Assembly: GCF_010093815.1 (NCBI RefSeq)
Contig: NW_022985565.1
Span: forward strand, 335,924-399,923
Direction of reading: 5' to 3'
DNA length: 64,000 bases
Source of the DNA: Pseudovirgaria hyperparasitica
Lineage: Eukaryota; Ascomycota; Dothideomycetes; Acrospermales; Acrospermaceae
Made by a program: the position numbers and the translations under genes. Below are positions 45,574 to 58,876 of the stretch, in pieces (positions within the stretch are counted from its first letter, which is position 1; each line of letters starts with the position of its first letter). The notes under the pieces were generated by a model, which worked only from the letters and a program-made list of their open reading frames with translations, was not told the origin of the DNA and searched no databases.

Positions 45574-47549
45574 TTACATGACAATGCAGTCCTTCTTGTC
45601 CTTTGGCGACTTGGGCGCTTTGGCTTGTTTATCAGGAATCCCGGACCCTCCAGCCGCGGCATCGCGGATGATAGCAAGGCGTTGCTTCGCTCGTTCGTCA
45701 CCTTGGTCGGCCGCTTTGACATACCAGACATTAGCCTCTAGAGGATCTCGGCGACATCCTATTCCCATTTCCGTGAAGTAACCGCAAGCATACTCAGCTT
45801 TAGCAAGACCTATGGAGTGTTTAGTGTTCATCAACGATATTGACCCGCGAACTCACCTAGGTCCGCTGCGCGCTTGGCCCATTCATAGGCCTCGGCTTCA
45901 TCTTTTTCCAGTACAGGCTCTGCGCCGACCATATACCATGCACATAGATTCATCATAGCTTCCTCGTGGTCGGCCTGGGCGGCGATATTGTAGAAGTGTA
46001 TGCTCAGTGCTGGATCCTTCGGACAGTGTAGAAGGCCGTGTTCATAAGCTTCGCCCATGCGTCGAGCCGCTTCCGGGTGGCCCAGTTCAGCTGATCTCGT
46101 AAAAAGCTGTGCAGCGTAGGCTTCATCCTTGAAACAATCCGCGCCATAGCCGGTCTCATGAAGTAACCCCAGCTCATATGGCGCAGCATTGTACTGTGAG
46201 TCTGCACTATCAACGCCGCGCTTGAGCCATTTCAGACCTTCTCGGTAGTTGTCAGTCAACCCAAGCTCCTTTCTTATACATGCCACGCCAAGACGACTAG
46301 CGGAACCAGGATGTGCCTTTGCTGCAGATGCTCGATAAAACTGGACAGATTTTTGAAAATCACGACGACATCCCCAGCCATATTCGTAGCACAAAGCAGC
46401 CCGATAACCTGCTTCGGCGTGACCATGTTTACTTGCAGCGACGAAAAGCGGAAACGCACGACCATAATCCTCTTTCCCTTTGTTGAACAGGCCGGAGAAG
46501 AAGCCGTCCCCCAGGTAATACTGTGCAAACGGAAAACTCTTGTCCGCTAAACGCTGAAGGGCGGCTTGTGCTTCTTTCAACAATTCGGCTGGATTGATCC
46601 CAGCAGTCTCGGCACTCTCCCCACTAGCCATGATGTCTTTAGCAATACCCACCATGTAAATGGCAAATTCGTAGGCGACAGACGACTCCGTTGTCTTCTT
46701 CAAATTGGCACGATATAGATCGAGGGTCTTTTTGGAGTCTAATAATGACGCATTGCTGCCTACAACGTTTCGGAGGCCCGAGTTTCCCAGTCCGCTTGCC
46801 GGGGCAATCTGTTGAGAGTACGGAGCATTGAGAAGATCTACATACGACATAGGGCGATTGTCTGGTGACCTTCTGTTTGAGGATACGCCACGCCCATAGT
46901 GTATAGGAGAGCCGCTAGGCGAATCATATACAGAGAGATGCGGGGAATTCGTTCGTCCCCTGAGATCCTGTCCTAGGGTCGCACGAGTACCATTGCCCGG
47001 CATCGGAAGCTCACCACGGCCTGTTGTTTGTTCGCTTGAGTGTGAGGAAGCACTGGGTGACTGTACGTGGGCTCGAGTCGTTGGTGATTGTCTGGAAGTC
47101 TCAAAGGGTCTGTGAAAGTACTGTAGTTGGGGTGCAGGTTCTTCGTTGCCTTGTGGACTATCCTCATCTTGAACGTGTTCAATTTCTGCAGAAAGAGCTA
47201 TGTGCGCGGTCTGCGATTGTCGATGTGTGCCACCACTAGTCTCAACCTGTCCTTGACGATATGGGATCTCCCTTGTTATTGGTAGTGTTCCCGAATCTCT
47301 ATCTCTTGCTGGCTCCGGGGTCTCCACATCTCTGGAATTTCGTTGGGAGTGGTCACGACTGTCTAACATGAACGACGAGCCTTCTGATTGTCTAGAGAAG
47401 TTGTGGCTAGATTCGGTAAGAGAATTGTGTTCCTCGAGAGTGACGGATGGAAGCGGATGGGCGAAGTTGGAAGTTGTCCTTAGAGGGAATGAGTTGCGAC
47501 TACGAGTCTCCGCAGATGGCGAAGTGCCATTCTTTTGTGATGTGCTCAT
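45574..47549 (-). CDS. SKT5: Chitin synthase activator Skt5/Chs4 (Sel1 repeats, CaaX box)
   Basis: Regulatory partner that activates and localises the class IV chitin synthase (yeast Chs3) at the plasma membrane. It is 642 aa in two exons, 45857-47549 and 45574-45809; the 47-bp intron has a CACTAAAC branch and splits a Gly codon in AADLG/LAKAEYACGYF. The first 260 residues are Ser/Gln/Arg-rich and disordered. About residues 280-600 are tandem Sel1-like repeats, for example FAQYYLGDGFFSGLFNKGK, AGYRAALCYEYGWGC and AARRMGEAYEHGLL. The protein ends in CIVM, a CaaX prenylation box, the hallmark that separates Skt5/Chs4 from other Sel1 proteins. The catalytic partner CHS3 starts 2.9 kb away on the opposite strand. 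Confidence 0.95.
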
Positions 47550-50435
47550 AGAGATACGGGGTCAAGGGGCAACGCGAGGGCCCCACCGCGCACTATGCGA
47601 AATCTTGGGTTGTATACTCGCGAGACCTCGCGGGCATGTAAATAGAAAAGGCCTAGACCACCAAGTACGTTGACGTATCGCCTGTACCTCGCGACAGCCT
47701 CTTGTCTGTCGTATACGGTTGACTTGTCAGGATGCTGAGTTGTGGGTGATTCGAAGTGAGGTTCAGAGATAATTGAGCGAGAGCGATACTGATGTCTTTG
47801 GCTTAGGCTACCTAGTCTACATGCAGGGTCAGCGATCAAACGGACAAGGTACAAGGCATCACGGCGAATGGAGGTCAACCTTACAGGACAAGGATCGGGG
47901 TCAACGAGTCTGAACCGGTCTTGAATAATGACTGGTGATTAAGAAGATCAAGTGGCCGTATAGATGGCCGAAGTCTGTAGCAAGTTGGGAAAGACAAGCA
48001 GTACAACAGGAGTTTTGGCTGGCACCGGGCTGAATCGTCACTTTCGGAGTTGAGTAAGGCAGCCAAATCGCGGCTGCTGATTCACGGCCAAGCGTTGCGC
48101 CGCTCCCGGTCGTAAAATTTATTGATCTCCAGCTTCCAGCTTTCGGAAGTGAACGCCAGCACCAGCGGAGCCTAATTAGAAAAAGTACAGAACATCTGAG
48201 CACTAATTATCCAAGGCTCGCTATGACGCTTGCGCGTAGTCCGGTGGACCTTCAGACTCTATGCCTACACAGTGCCAATAAGCTGAAATAAAATCATGCC
48301 ATGGCGCCGCAACTTGAACACGTTTAGGTGACGTCCAAAGGGATGCCGCCGAAGCTATGCCAGACGCGGGCCTGCATCTTCTCGTACTGGTTACGCTTGG
48401 GATCGGAGGCGCAGGCGTGTCACACGGTATGTCTCCGTGGTGTCGGCTGTCAGCCTTGTTACTTAAGGCATTTTGTCGCTTGACAGTATAGATGGCGGGC
48501 ATGCATGTTGGCAAGGGATGACGATGATGATGTTGGGAGGTTGCATCTGGATTGGCGCCCGGAACGTTCTGCTTACTACAACTATTCGAGTAGAGGTATG
48601 CCCACTGTCGATGACACCTGCCTACCCAGCTCTCCGAACGAAAGGGCTGATGTATTTATTGCACGCCATGTCTCATAGACCAGGAAGATAGCACAGCAGG
48701 ACTTACCGTAGTCAAAATGCATCTTCTTTTGATCTCTGCGGATAAAAGTACTTTGTCCATTCACGCGATAAGCACAAGGTAAGCTAGGATGACGAACGTT
48801 CTGTCCAAGACCTTTGCCCATTAATTATGGATGCGGGAGGGGATTATCTGGAAGAAGAAGCTGCCAATTCGGCCGAAGCTCAAATGAGACCAAGAGAGAG
48901 AGAGAGAGAGCAGGGATCACATTCGCATGGCAGATCGGCAAAACGTAGAGATCTGCTAAAGGGGCTCGGAGCGCCGCATGGCTGAAACCATTCATTCTCC
49001 ATGTTACGCAAATGAGGCAACTGATTCAAAGAGGACCGTCCATCATGGCGCAGGACAGAACATCCATCCAGCTTGAAGCTCGACTTCCAGCAAGTAATGA
49101 CCGGTGCGCTCTCGAATTGGTACAGATACTAATTACTGTAGCAAAGCAATAGCCTTGTTGGACTTGGAGTGAGCCGCTCGTGCACTTGCAGAACCTTCCT
49201 CGAACAGCCTTGCCGAGAAGCGGACATATGGTGGGTCCGCAATCTGGTCCACTTTCGTACTTTACGACACTTCCATGTCTATTAATTATGTCGGAAGACA
49301 TTGACACAGCGCAAAGGAAAGAAGCTGTGGCGAAGTTTGGCTGTCAAGAACACGCCATGGCTAGCAGCGAACGATGAATTCTACTATTTACCGCCGCGCG
49401 AGAAACTCACCTCATCAAGACAGGTCTACAGGTTGAGGCAAGTCGTTCCCACTGCACCGCTGCAAAAATGCGCAGTTAGCTCGAGCCTTGCGAGGCAACT
49501 TACGCGCGCTGTAGTCCATGATGTCTATCCATCTATCCACGAGAGTGCACGCAATCGATAAAAGGATAAGAAGGGAGGCTCTAGCTAATACCACGCGCCC
49601 AAAAATAAGATGGCGATAGTCCAGCCCGCATCCCAAAACATGCCCCGGTAATACTGGCTCCCCACTGTTCCCTTGCGTTCAGTTGGTTGGGCAACCTACG
49701 CTGTGCCATATATGGTAAACTAGAGCCCAGTTAAGACAAACTTCTTTATTTTTGCCCGCCATCCGGTCGCGCAAAGGGTCTCTCTTGTTTGAAAGCTGCC
49801 AGTTCCTCTAGCCTTCCACCACCACCTCCACCGCCCAGCCAGCCGCGCCCACGCTTTTTGCCCCAGCTCCGGCCCAGCGACACAGCCAGGGGTTTGGCAG
49901 GCAGCATCCACCCATCAAGGGTTTCCCCCTTCTTCTCCCTTGTCCACCTCTCCTCCCCGATCTTATTCTAATCCTACTCAGAACCTCGCTCGCTCTTTTG
50001 ACGAGGGTCTGGTTGCTCGTCGTTACCGTCCTGTACCGTTTATAGCAGCAGTCTTTCGTTTACGCTGCTATACTATACCTAGGTACCTTATCAACTTCTT
50101 CACGATCGTTCTTGCTTCGCGTTTGGGCCTAGTACCTAAACACGTCCATTCGCTGGTACACAGTTCCACCAATACCACCACCAGCCCACCTCAACCTCTT
50201 TCATTCCTCATTCAGCCTCGCCCACGGCCACACCCAACGTAATCTTATAATACCATTGTTCATACCTCCGGCGTTCGTTCAGTCGTTCGCACCGTCATAC
50301 ATCAACACGTCTTGTCCTCTCAGAGCCTGGAAGACCCCAGCAAACAGACGGCATTGCCGTCACTGATAGGTGCGTAGAAATCGCGTGTTTGTGCTTCATC
50401 GCATAGGAAAACTGACAGATGATTACCACAGTACC
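47550..50435. promoter_or_regulatory. Shared divergent region between SKT5 and CHS3, 2.9 kb
   Basis: Both leaders and promoters lie here, with no coding gene recognised. A GA dinucleotide run occurs at about 48893-48910. A long pyrimidine-rich tract around 49800-49970 precedes the CHS3 leader. A candidate 5' UTR intron (50370-50418, GTGCGT to ACTGACAG) sits just before the CHS3 start. The length is large for this gene-dense window and suggests extensive regulation. Confidence 0.6.
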
Positions 50436-50544
50436 ATGTCGTTACCTCAGCGGCCTGGTATGGCCTCTCGCGACGAGCAGAGTTCATACCGCAACACACC
50501 TTCTAATCGGCGCCGACGAGCACCATCTGACGCCGAATACTTGA
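50419..50544 (+). other. Overlapping upstream open reading frame of CHS3
   Basis: A 41-codon frame plus stop starts 17 nt before the CHS3 ATG, in another frame, and overlaps its first 109 nt. Its start context is weak (C at -3), whereas the CHS3 ATG has A at -3 (GTACCATG). Leaky scanning could therefore favour CHS3. It lies immediately after a candidate leader-intron acceptor. Confidence 0.4.
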
Positions 50545-53500
50545 ACCCGTCTCCTACAGAACAGAAATCACCTTTTCAGTCACACTCCAATGCCTTCCCT
50601 TCTCCTCAATCACCGCCAATAGATTCCTCGGATTACATGATGGGGCAACAGCGCGGTGGTGGTGGTGACCTGGGCCGGAAGCGAAGTCTGGTCAGACCTG
50701 AACGCCAGAGATTCGACAAAGATCATCCCAATTACCACTACAGGAAACACGCCCAGAACATGGCTGTCCATCCATCCACGACGGGAAACGATCCGATACT
50801 AGAAGACGGCGAAACCGTTGTCTCTGATAGCACTCGTGATGGTGTCCCAACTCCATATGAGGAAAAGGCATCAAATCTGCCTGGAAGGAATGGAAATGGC
50901 CCTATACCGATGGAACGAGTGGAGTCTCGCAGGGCATCCCGGAAACTTACGCGGAAAGAAACGAAACAAATTAGGGAGGACGAGAAGAAGCGACAGAAGC
51001 AAAGGGACAACGCCAACCCGCCTAGTCTTTGGAGGATATACTGCAATGTCGTCACATTTTGGGCGCCAGGTGCCATTCTCAAGTGTTTCGGCATGCCTCA
51101 GAAGGCACAGCAAGGTGCTTGGCGAGAGAAAATGGGTCTCGTCAGTATCATTATCCTCATCGCAACTTTCGTCGGTTACCTCACATTCGGCTTCACTGAG
51201 ACTGTTTGCCCAAACGGCGGTGGAGATCGGTTACAGATCAACAAGGTTGATTCGGGTTTCATGATATTCCACGGAAAGGCCTACGACTTGTCACGCTCTC
51301 GACATCCCTGGGTTCGCGGTATTCCAGAAAACGCCAATGTCCTGTTCGATCTTCCAGAGAAGCATGGTGGTAAGGATGGCAGCTTCATGTTTCAGAACGT
51401 CAACGGCAATTGCAAGGGCCTCATCACTCCAGCAGAGAATTCTGATGTTCCCGTTGACAGTAACGGTAACATGGCCTGGTACTTTCCATGTACCGATTTC
51501 AACCAGGACGGCTCGAGCCATTACAACAACACTCCCAACCCGTACTATCTTGGGTACTCTTGCCATACCTCACGAGACGCGCGCAATACTTTTTACAATT
51601 TGCGTAGCACTGGAGATGTTTATTTCACGTGGGATGACATTCGAAACTCAAGCCGCAATTTGATGGTCTATGGAAGCGATGTCTTGGACTTGAATCTCCT
51701 CAGCTTCTTCAACAAGTCACAAGTTTCGTATCCTTCCGACTGGGACATTCTCCGTGAAAACCCCAACGTTCGAGGGGTTGACGTTACCCAGTCCTTCTCA
51801 TCTAGTGCAGACAGAAAGATGGGACGATGCTTCACCGAAATTATCAAAGTCGGTGTGATCGATACTGCGACCATTGGTTGCATTGCCTCTCAAGTGGTGC
51901 TCTATGTCTCGCTCATCTTTATCCTGTCCATTGTCGTCATAAAGTTCATGCTCGCTTTAATCTTCCAATGGTTCTTATGCAAGAAATTTGGCGCTGCCAA
52001 AACATCAATGAGTGGAATGAACGAGAAGGCCCGCAATCAGCAAATTGAAGAGTGGAGCGACGACATTTACCGACCACCGCCAAAGTTGGCTGACCCCATT
52101 ACTCCAGGTAACCGCAACAGTGCGCGTGGTAGCGCTTTCTTCCCATCGACGTCCAGATTCACGAGTCCATACGCTATGGACAAAGGTGTCTCCGCGAAGG
52201 GACGACCTGGCCCGACAACTATGGCAAGCCAGGCTTCGACCGCCCTTCTGAAGTCAAAGTCTGGAATGTATAGCCAAGTCAACCAAAGCCAAGGAACTCT
52301 CGTCGGAGCGCACGAACCGCGCTCTAGTCTGATGCTCTCAAGTAACAACGATGGACGATATTCTAGTGTAGTGGATAGTGACGGTCCAGGGCCAGCTGGT
52401 TTCGTTCACGAAGCAGTGGTTCCCCAACCTCCAGCTGACTACCAACCATTCGGATATCCACTTGCTCACAATATCTGCCTAGTCACTTGCTACTCGGAAG
52501 GTGAAGACGGGCTGAGAACCACACTGGACTCGATCGCCACCACTGATTACCCCAACAGTCACAAGCTTATCTTGGTCATTTGCGACGGTATGGTCAAGGG
52601 TGCAGGTGAAGAGCTCACCACGCCTGAGATCGCACTTGGTATGATGAAAGATCACGCCATACTTCCTCACGAAGTCCAGCCATTCTCCTATGTGGCCGTC
52701 GCCAGTGGATCAAAGCGTCATAACATGGCCAAAATTTATTCTGGGTTTTATGATTATGGCGACAAGTCCGTCATCCCATTCGAGAAGCAGCAGCGTGTTC
52801 CAATGATGGTTGTTGTCAAGACTGGAACTCCCGATGAAGCCCAAAATGCCAAACCTGGTAATCGTGGAAAGCGCGACAGCCAGATCATCCTGATGTCCTT
52901 CCTCCAGAAAGTCATGTTCGATGAGCGTATGACTGAACTTGAATACGAAATGTTCAACGGAATATGGAAAATCACCGGTATTTCCCCCGATTATTACGAA
53001 ATTGTTCTCATGGTAGATGCCGATACGAAGGTGTTCCCTGACAGTCTTACACACATGATCTCGGCTATGGTGAAGGATCCTGAGGTCATGGGTCTGTGTG
53101 GCGAGACTAAGATTGCGAACAAACGTCAAAGCTGGGTCTCCATGATCCAGGTTTTCGAATACTTCATATCCCATCATCTGTCGAAGTCCTTCGAATCGGT
53201 CTTTGGTGGTGTCACCTGTCTTCCAGGATGCTTCTGCATGTACCGCATCAAGGCTCCTAAGGGTGGGCAGAATTACTGGGTACCCATTCTTGCCAATCCC
53301 GATGTCGTCGAACATTACTCGGAAAATGTTGTGGAGACTCTACATGAGAAGAACCTACTTTTGCTTGGTGAAGATCGATACTTGTCAACTCTCATGCTGC
53401 GCACGTTCCCTAAACGAAAGCAAATCTTTGTTCCTCAAGCTGTTTGCAAAACTATTGTGCCAGACGAGTTCAAGGTCCTCCTCTCGCAGCGTCGCCGATG

Positions 53501-54186
53501 GATCAACAGTACCGTGCATAACCTGATGGAACTGGTACTCGTCCGTGACTTGTGCGGTACTTTTTGCTTTAGTATGCAATTCGTCGTCTTTATTGAACTA
53601 GTCGGAACCCTGGTTCTGCCTGCAGCCATTTCTTTTACCATATATCTTAGTAAGTTTAGTAGAAGTTCTCGGCTGGAGAGTAGCTAACAGAGCCATAGTT
53701 GTCATTTCCATCAAAGCTGGTATTGAACATACAGCAGTACCTGTTATCCCTCTCGTGCTTCTAGCGCTCATTTTGGGTCTCCCAGCCGTCCTCATTGTCT
53801 TGACTGCTCATCGCTGGTCCTACGTGGCGTGGATGATCATCTATCTATTCTCGCTTCCCATCTGGAACTTTGTGCTACCAACATATGCCTACTGGAAGTT
53901 TGACGACTTCTCATGGGGTGATACTCGGAAAACATCGGGCGAAAAGACCAAGAAAGCCGGACTCGAATATGAAGGCGAGTTCGACAGCAGCAAGATTACA
54001 ATGAAGCGATGGCATGATTTTGAAGCTGGTACGTCACATTGAGATGCGTTGTTTGTGTTCAAGCTTTATTAACGAGTTGAAACAGAGCGCCGATTGAAAG
54101 CACCCAGTGGCGGGTGGTCACAACAGCAAACGTCGGCTGGCGGCTGGCCCATGCAGCACGGACACGACTCATATTACGAACCCTAG
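50436..54186 (+). CDS. CHS3: Class IV chitin synthase (Chs3-type catalytic subunit)
   Basis: Plasma-membrane glycosyltransferase polymerising UDP-GlcNAc into chitin, 1,214 aa. Three exons: 50436-53649, 53699-54028 and 54086-54186, with introns of 49 and 57 bp. Seen: a long basic disordered N-terminus; membrane segments around the middle of the N-half ([18 protein letters not shown] and [20 protein letters not shown]); a cytochrome b5-like domain between them ([19 protein letters not shown], about 273-330); the catalytic domain with [18 protein letters not shown]861-A-D863, [16 protein letters not shown]979-D-R981 and the signature Q1018-RRR-W1022; then C-terminal helices completed by exon 2. 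The last exon adds [20 protein letters not shown]. This is the division 2, class IV layout without a myosin motor. Activation requires Skt5/Chs4, encoded divergently next door. Confidence 0.97.
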
Positions 54187-56575
54187 ACTATTTTGCACAG
54201 CGCAGTCATGGCAGGCGGAACAGCCAATTATTATTTTTTTCTTAATTTCGAGTATCATGTCAGCTCACCTGAGAGCGTGTACTTTTGCGACCATCGTTAG
54301 CACACGGTAGTGGATGTCAAACCAGAGGATGAAGTATAGGGCTCGGAGGGTTGGCTAATCTGGGCGTTACAAGTCGTGTACACTGCATGCTCATACTCTT
54401 TCCATGTTCTAGGCCCAACATTAAGGAGGGTAATACTACTATCCATTTAGTTGACGATGTTTTATCATTCTTGTCAATGTTTGGCAACAGAGGAACATGT
54501 TCGTGGACTCGTTTGCCTTATGAATAAAGTGACTAGGAGGTAAGTCTGACGTGCCGCAGTGAACACTACTACCTTGTCACCACGTAGATGCTGTAGCACG
54601 TCACCCTCAAATAGCTACAACCTGCATGGACGGAGCAACGCAACAAGCCGTTTCCAGGCCATTTTCCCGCATGGATCCGTCGGAGAGGAGTCGGTTCTGA
54701 CAAGACTTGCATGCAAGGTTGCTCACAAGCACGAGTATGTTTCCGCGAGATTTGGCATCAAACGTACGAGTCGAGGGAGCCCGGCCGAGCGAGGGCAGCG
54801 AACAGTGAGCAGTGCGTGCAGAGCATTACCACGTTAAGCTGGCTTCGCAGTACCTGCAGAGTCGCTGCGCATGATAAAGATGCAAGTCATTCGCAAGTGG
54901 CCTAATGCAGACTGCTCGAGCTGCGCCGGCCCAACATTCATTATGGGGGGAAATTCCGCGCAAGGGGGCGAGTCGGAGACAGCCATGTGCCCTTGACCCC
55001 CTTGTATTGATGGTTACGTACCGAAGCAGGTAGGTATTAACATGGTGATACTGCAGTCAGATGCTCGGCCGGAGCGGCCGTGATGATGATGGTAAGGTGA
55101 AGTGGTGAAAGGTGTCAAAACCGTGAAGTCACTCCCTTTCCAGCCTGGTGGACATTATTGTGCGAGAGCGTGAGGCATGGGACGGGGTAAGAGACACAAG
55201 ATATCTTGGAGGGGGAGAGTGGACTGCAATGGATGTTTGGGAGGTGGGGAGAGAGAGGATGAACGAACGTTATGCGGGTGTGGATGCATTGTGTCTGGCC
55301 GATCCAAACGTGTGCGTCTTACACCAATCGTGGAGTGTGGCCAGGTTGTCCTTGCTCCTTCATCCTGTCATTCCTTTGCGAGTCGCCCAGTAGAAGACGG
55401 GCGTTGGGTGGTGGTGATGGTGGTTGTAGCAGGATGATACCTAGATTGTCAAAAGTGCGTCTGCGAGTGATGAGAGAGTCCCATGTGAGTGAGCATGATG
55501 TGCCATGATGTGCCGCCATCCACATCGTCCCGCTGCCTGCCACTGCCACTGCTACTGCCACTGCCCACTGAGCCCCGCCTCTTCGCCAACCGCGCCCACC
55601 CCCTCCTACAACCAAAGCACTTTGTGTGTGTATGTCTCTCTACCTCTCAATCTCTCTTGTGGAGCGCTTCTTCAGGTTTCGTCAAAAAAGCCATGAAAAC
55701 GTGGTCGTTTGTTACTTGACCATCCGCTCGGACTATTTCTGACCCCAGCTTTCAAGCTTTGCGGCTTTCCAGTGACCTCCGCTCTCTTCCATTCCGGCCG
55801 TCCGAGTAACACGACGTGCAGTCAGGGAAATTGAAACTGCGCTGTTCCCTGTCTTTGTCGGTGCCCTGTCTGTCAGCAAGCTGCACGCTGCAAGCTGCTA
55901 CAGCCCAGCACTGTTCTCTGCTGCTCGATTCCCCCATCCCACGCTTCCCGTGGAGGTGGAGAGCTGCAATCTATATTGCAATCCGGATCCATAGGCGCTA
56001 GCCTTCTTCTTGGTCTTCCTGCGCAGCAGTACTGCCCGACCCCACCCAACCTCTCTCACCTACAATCAGCGCTGCGCTCTCGATCCGATGACAGTGTCTA
56101 GAACCTGTTGTTATCTTTGATCAGACTGAGTGAATCGCGGGAGAAAGAGCTTGGGGACGGTATTCTCGGTTGCTCACTACCGAAGAATATCAAGCAGTGT
56201 CCGCCCGTGAACCACCCAAACTTATATACGCTCTCCCGGCTTTGCCACCTACTCTGCGGTACAGCCTCTTACCGTAATCAAACTACGGTTCTACTCTACT
56301 GTCTATTTCAGATATTCCTCAGTCAGTAAACGTCAACGTTGACGCCCACGAACTCTCCACACGATCATATATACGGACTGTGTGGCGCAGAAGAGTTGGT
56401 TCATCTGGTCTGATTCTCTTGATTGGATAAGAAGATACCTCGAAGGACGTGTGGCAAGTCATATCTCGATTTAGTTCACTGAGCGGCAGTCGCGTTGCCC
56501 TCTTACGGCCGAGGGTATTCGTTCCATCTCACCAGCATCTCGACAGGCGTTGCCCGGACATTAGCAGGACACTAT
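54187..56575. other. Intergenic region, 2.4 kb, no gene seen
   Basis: Contains the CHS3 3' end and the promoter of the WD40 gene. GT/GA-rich stretches around 55080-55440 and a CTGCCA run near 55540-55572 are simple sequence. Open frames here are short and compositional. Confidence 0.45.
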
Positions 56576-58568
56576 ATGGGTGATCTTAGCCGTGAGCTTG
56601 TCTCTGTCCTAAGTCAATCTTCAATCCCTGACCTAGATTCGGTCGACCATCTCCTCGCCGCACATCTCGGAGAATTAGAGAAAGAATCTGTTGATGATGG
56701 TCTTGAGAGCTCTGTGGCTCAGGTAGACGAAGCGATGGAAAGCCAACCGTGGCTGGAAGCCCTTGAGATAGATGCATTTGACCTGGAGTATTTCGCGTCG
56801 GGACATGATACCGATGAGATTCACACTCCTCCGTTGTGGCACACTCATCCCATCGCGCACTCCCAATTCTGGCAAAGCTTAGAAGCAGCGATAGGAACCA
56901 CTCCGTCTCACTATGGAATACAAGCTGAATACGTGACACTGACACCATCACTTATCGACAATTCTTTCGGTTCGGGTATCCAGTTTAGTCCATCGCCGTC
57001 GAATTTCATAGCCTTCACCACTCCCGCTGCCCATGGAGACATACCGGTCGTACCTGAGAACAGTCACAAGCGGACCTTCCGAGAGTTTCTGCATGACTGG
57101 AGAATCTACCGACTACCTAACCCACCAACGCCAGTCGCCTGTCATTGTAGCGAAGGCCAATGTGTTGGTGGATGCATCTCTCCTGGAATTGCTCTTTCCG
57201 AGATACGTGCTGACAGGGACGACTCCTATGACAATCAAGGCATCGACTGGGTAAAATTGAACACAACGCGGAGGAATGCACGCCAGGTCCGACCGCGTAT
57301 AATGTCTGCCCATCTTCATGACGCTGATCGTGGGGAGTTCAATGAGAGGCAGAGAAGGGCCTCGCAGGTGAGCCTCCCCCAATTATCTTGTTGCGTTCTA
57401 TATACTAAAGGGAGAGTTGTAGGAACGCCCAGACGACACTGAGAGGTTTTTCAAATTCCGCAAACTATCGAGGAAGCATAAACCATTTGTCAACCACTAC
57501 CAGCTCCTCAACATGATTGCTTCTACATCCGCCAACGATGTGTATTATGCTACACAATCCGATAGGCGAGCCAAGATAATGCGTACTGACACTTCGGAAA
57601 AAGCCACATGTGTCATGGAACTTTCGAATGGCCCCCTAGGCCGCTTTTCCACCACATGTCTGTCCGCTTCAAAGGATGTTCTAGTGGCGGGGAGTTTTGA
57701 GGGAAGCTACGCCTACACATACCTCGACACTCATATCGGGTCAAAGCACGTTATGGGTCAAGTCACCGCCACACACAACGGGATCACAAATCACGCCCAT
57801 ACCTTTCCTGACCGCCGCAACACAAGCACCCAGGCCGCATTCTGCTCCAACGATTCCACTCTTCGCACTCTAGACTGCGCCACAAATCGCTTCACAAATG
57901 TTTTTACTTATGACTTCTTGATCAATTGTGCCGCAACTTCGCCCGACGGCCAGATGCGGCTCATTGTCGGGGACGCCACCGGTGGCCCAGCCGAATGCGT
58001 CGCCAAGTCGTACATCACACGCACCGACAACGGTCGCCCTATCAAGGCGCTCTTGCACCACAAGGACGCCGATGCTTTCGCCTGCGCCTGGGCAGACGAC
58101 GGCATTACCTTCGCTACAGCTGCTCAGGATCACTACGTCCTCGTCTACGACGCCCGTCGCTGGGACATGCCCATGGCGCGTATACAGTCCAAAATGAGCG
58201 TCCCACGCGTCCTTTGCTTCTCACCCATAGGTAGCGGACGCCGCACTTTGTTCATCGCCGAAGCGGACGACTTTGTGAGTATCGTGGATGCAAGGACTTG
58301 GAAGAATGCGCAAGTTCTGGACAGTTTCGGCGCACTTGGAGGTATGAGTCTTACACCGGACGGGCAAAGCCTATTCGTCGCGAATGTAGACTCGACGGTG
58401 GGTGGACTGATGGAGTATCAGAGGTGCGATGTGGGAGACCAGTGGGGCGTCAGGGGAGACGAGATGTGGGACTGGATGGGAGAGGATGATGTAGGGAGCC
58501 ACCGCTCCACGGTGAGGAACTGGAGACAGAGAAGAAACGTGGGCATGGATTGTGATATTGTCGTATAG
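56576..58568 (+). CDS. WD40-repeat protein of DUF2415 type
   Basis: A 645-aa protein in two exons, 56576-57367 and 57423-58568, joined in phase 0 across a 55-bp intron (junction ASQ/ERPDDTERFF). The N-terminal 200 residues are acidic and poorly structured. The join restores the conserved block IDWVKLNTTRRNARQVR...FFKFRKLSRKHKPFVNHYQLLNMIA. Beta-propeller repeats follow: VLVAGSFEGSYAYTYLDTHI, THNGITNHAHTFPDRRN, QAAFCSNDSTLRTLDCATN, CAATSPDGQMRLIVGDATGG, FACAWADDGITFATAAQDH and LCFSPIGSGRRTLFIAEADD. This order fits fungal DUF2415 WD40 proteins, whose role is unknown. The start is the first in-frame ATG; an extension upstream would need TTG. A further 5' exon cannot be excluded. Confidence 0.85.
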
Positions 58569-58807
58569 TCATGAAGCTACGAAAGGCGTGGGCTGATGAT
58601 GGTACGTACGAATGGCATGGCCAGCCAGGATGGAACGATCGAGACGCCCGACTACGCATGACGCGGACATGATTACACGGCTGCTGATACCCCCTCATCC
58701 TACCTCTATTTCTTTTTGTGTGTGCTTGTTGACCCTGCATGGTTGGGAACGGCGGTTGATCTTGTATGGCGTTGATGGTTTGAGGCCTTGACGGATACGT
58801 GATACCT

Positions 58808-58876
58808 TTTTTTTTCTCTTCTTTTCTTTCTTTTTCTTCTTCTTCTTCTTCTTCTTCATCATCATCTTCTTTGTTT
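58808..58876 (+). repeat. Pyrimidine tract with (TTC)n
   Basis: A T/C-only tract that becomes a (TTC)n run of about nine units, followed by ATC units, just downstream of the WD40 gene. Confidence 0.85.

Noticed and set aside
47546-47875. 110-codon minus-strand frame overlapping the SKT5 start
   Set aside because: It begins at a TTG and is probably part of the SKT5 leader.
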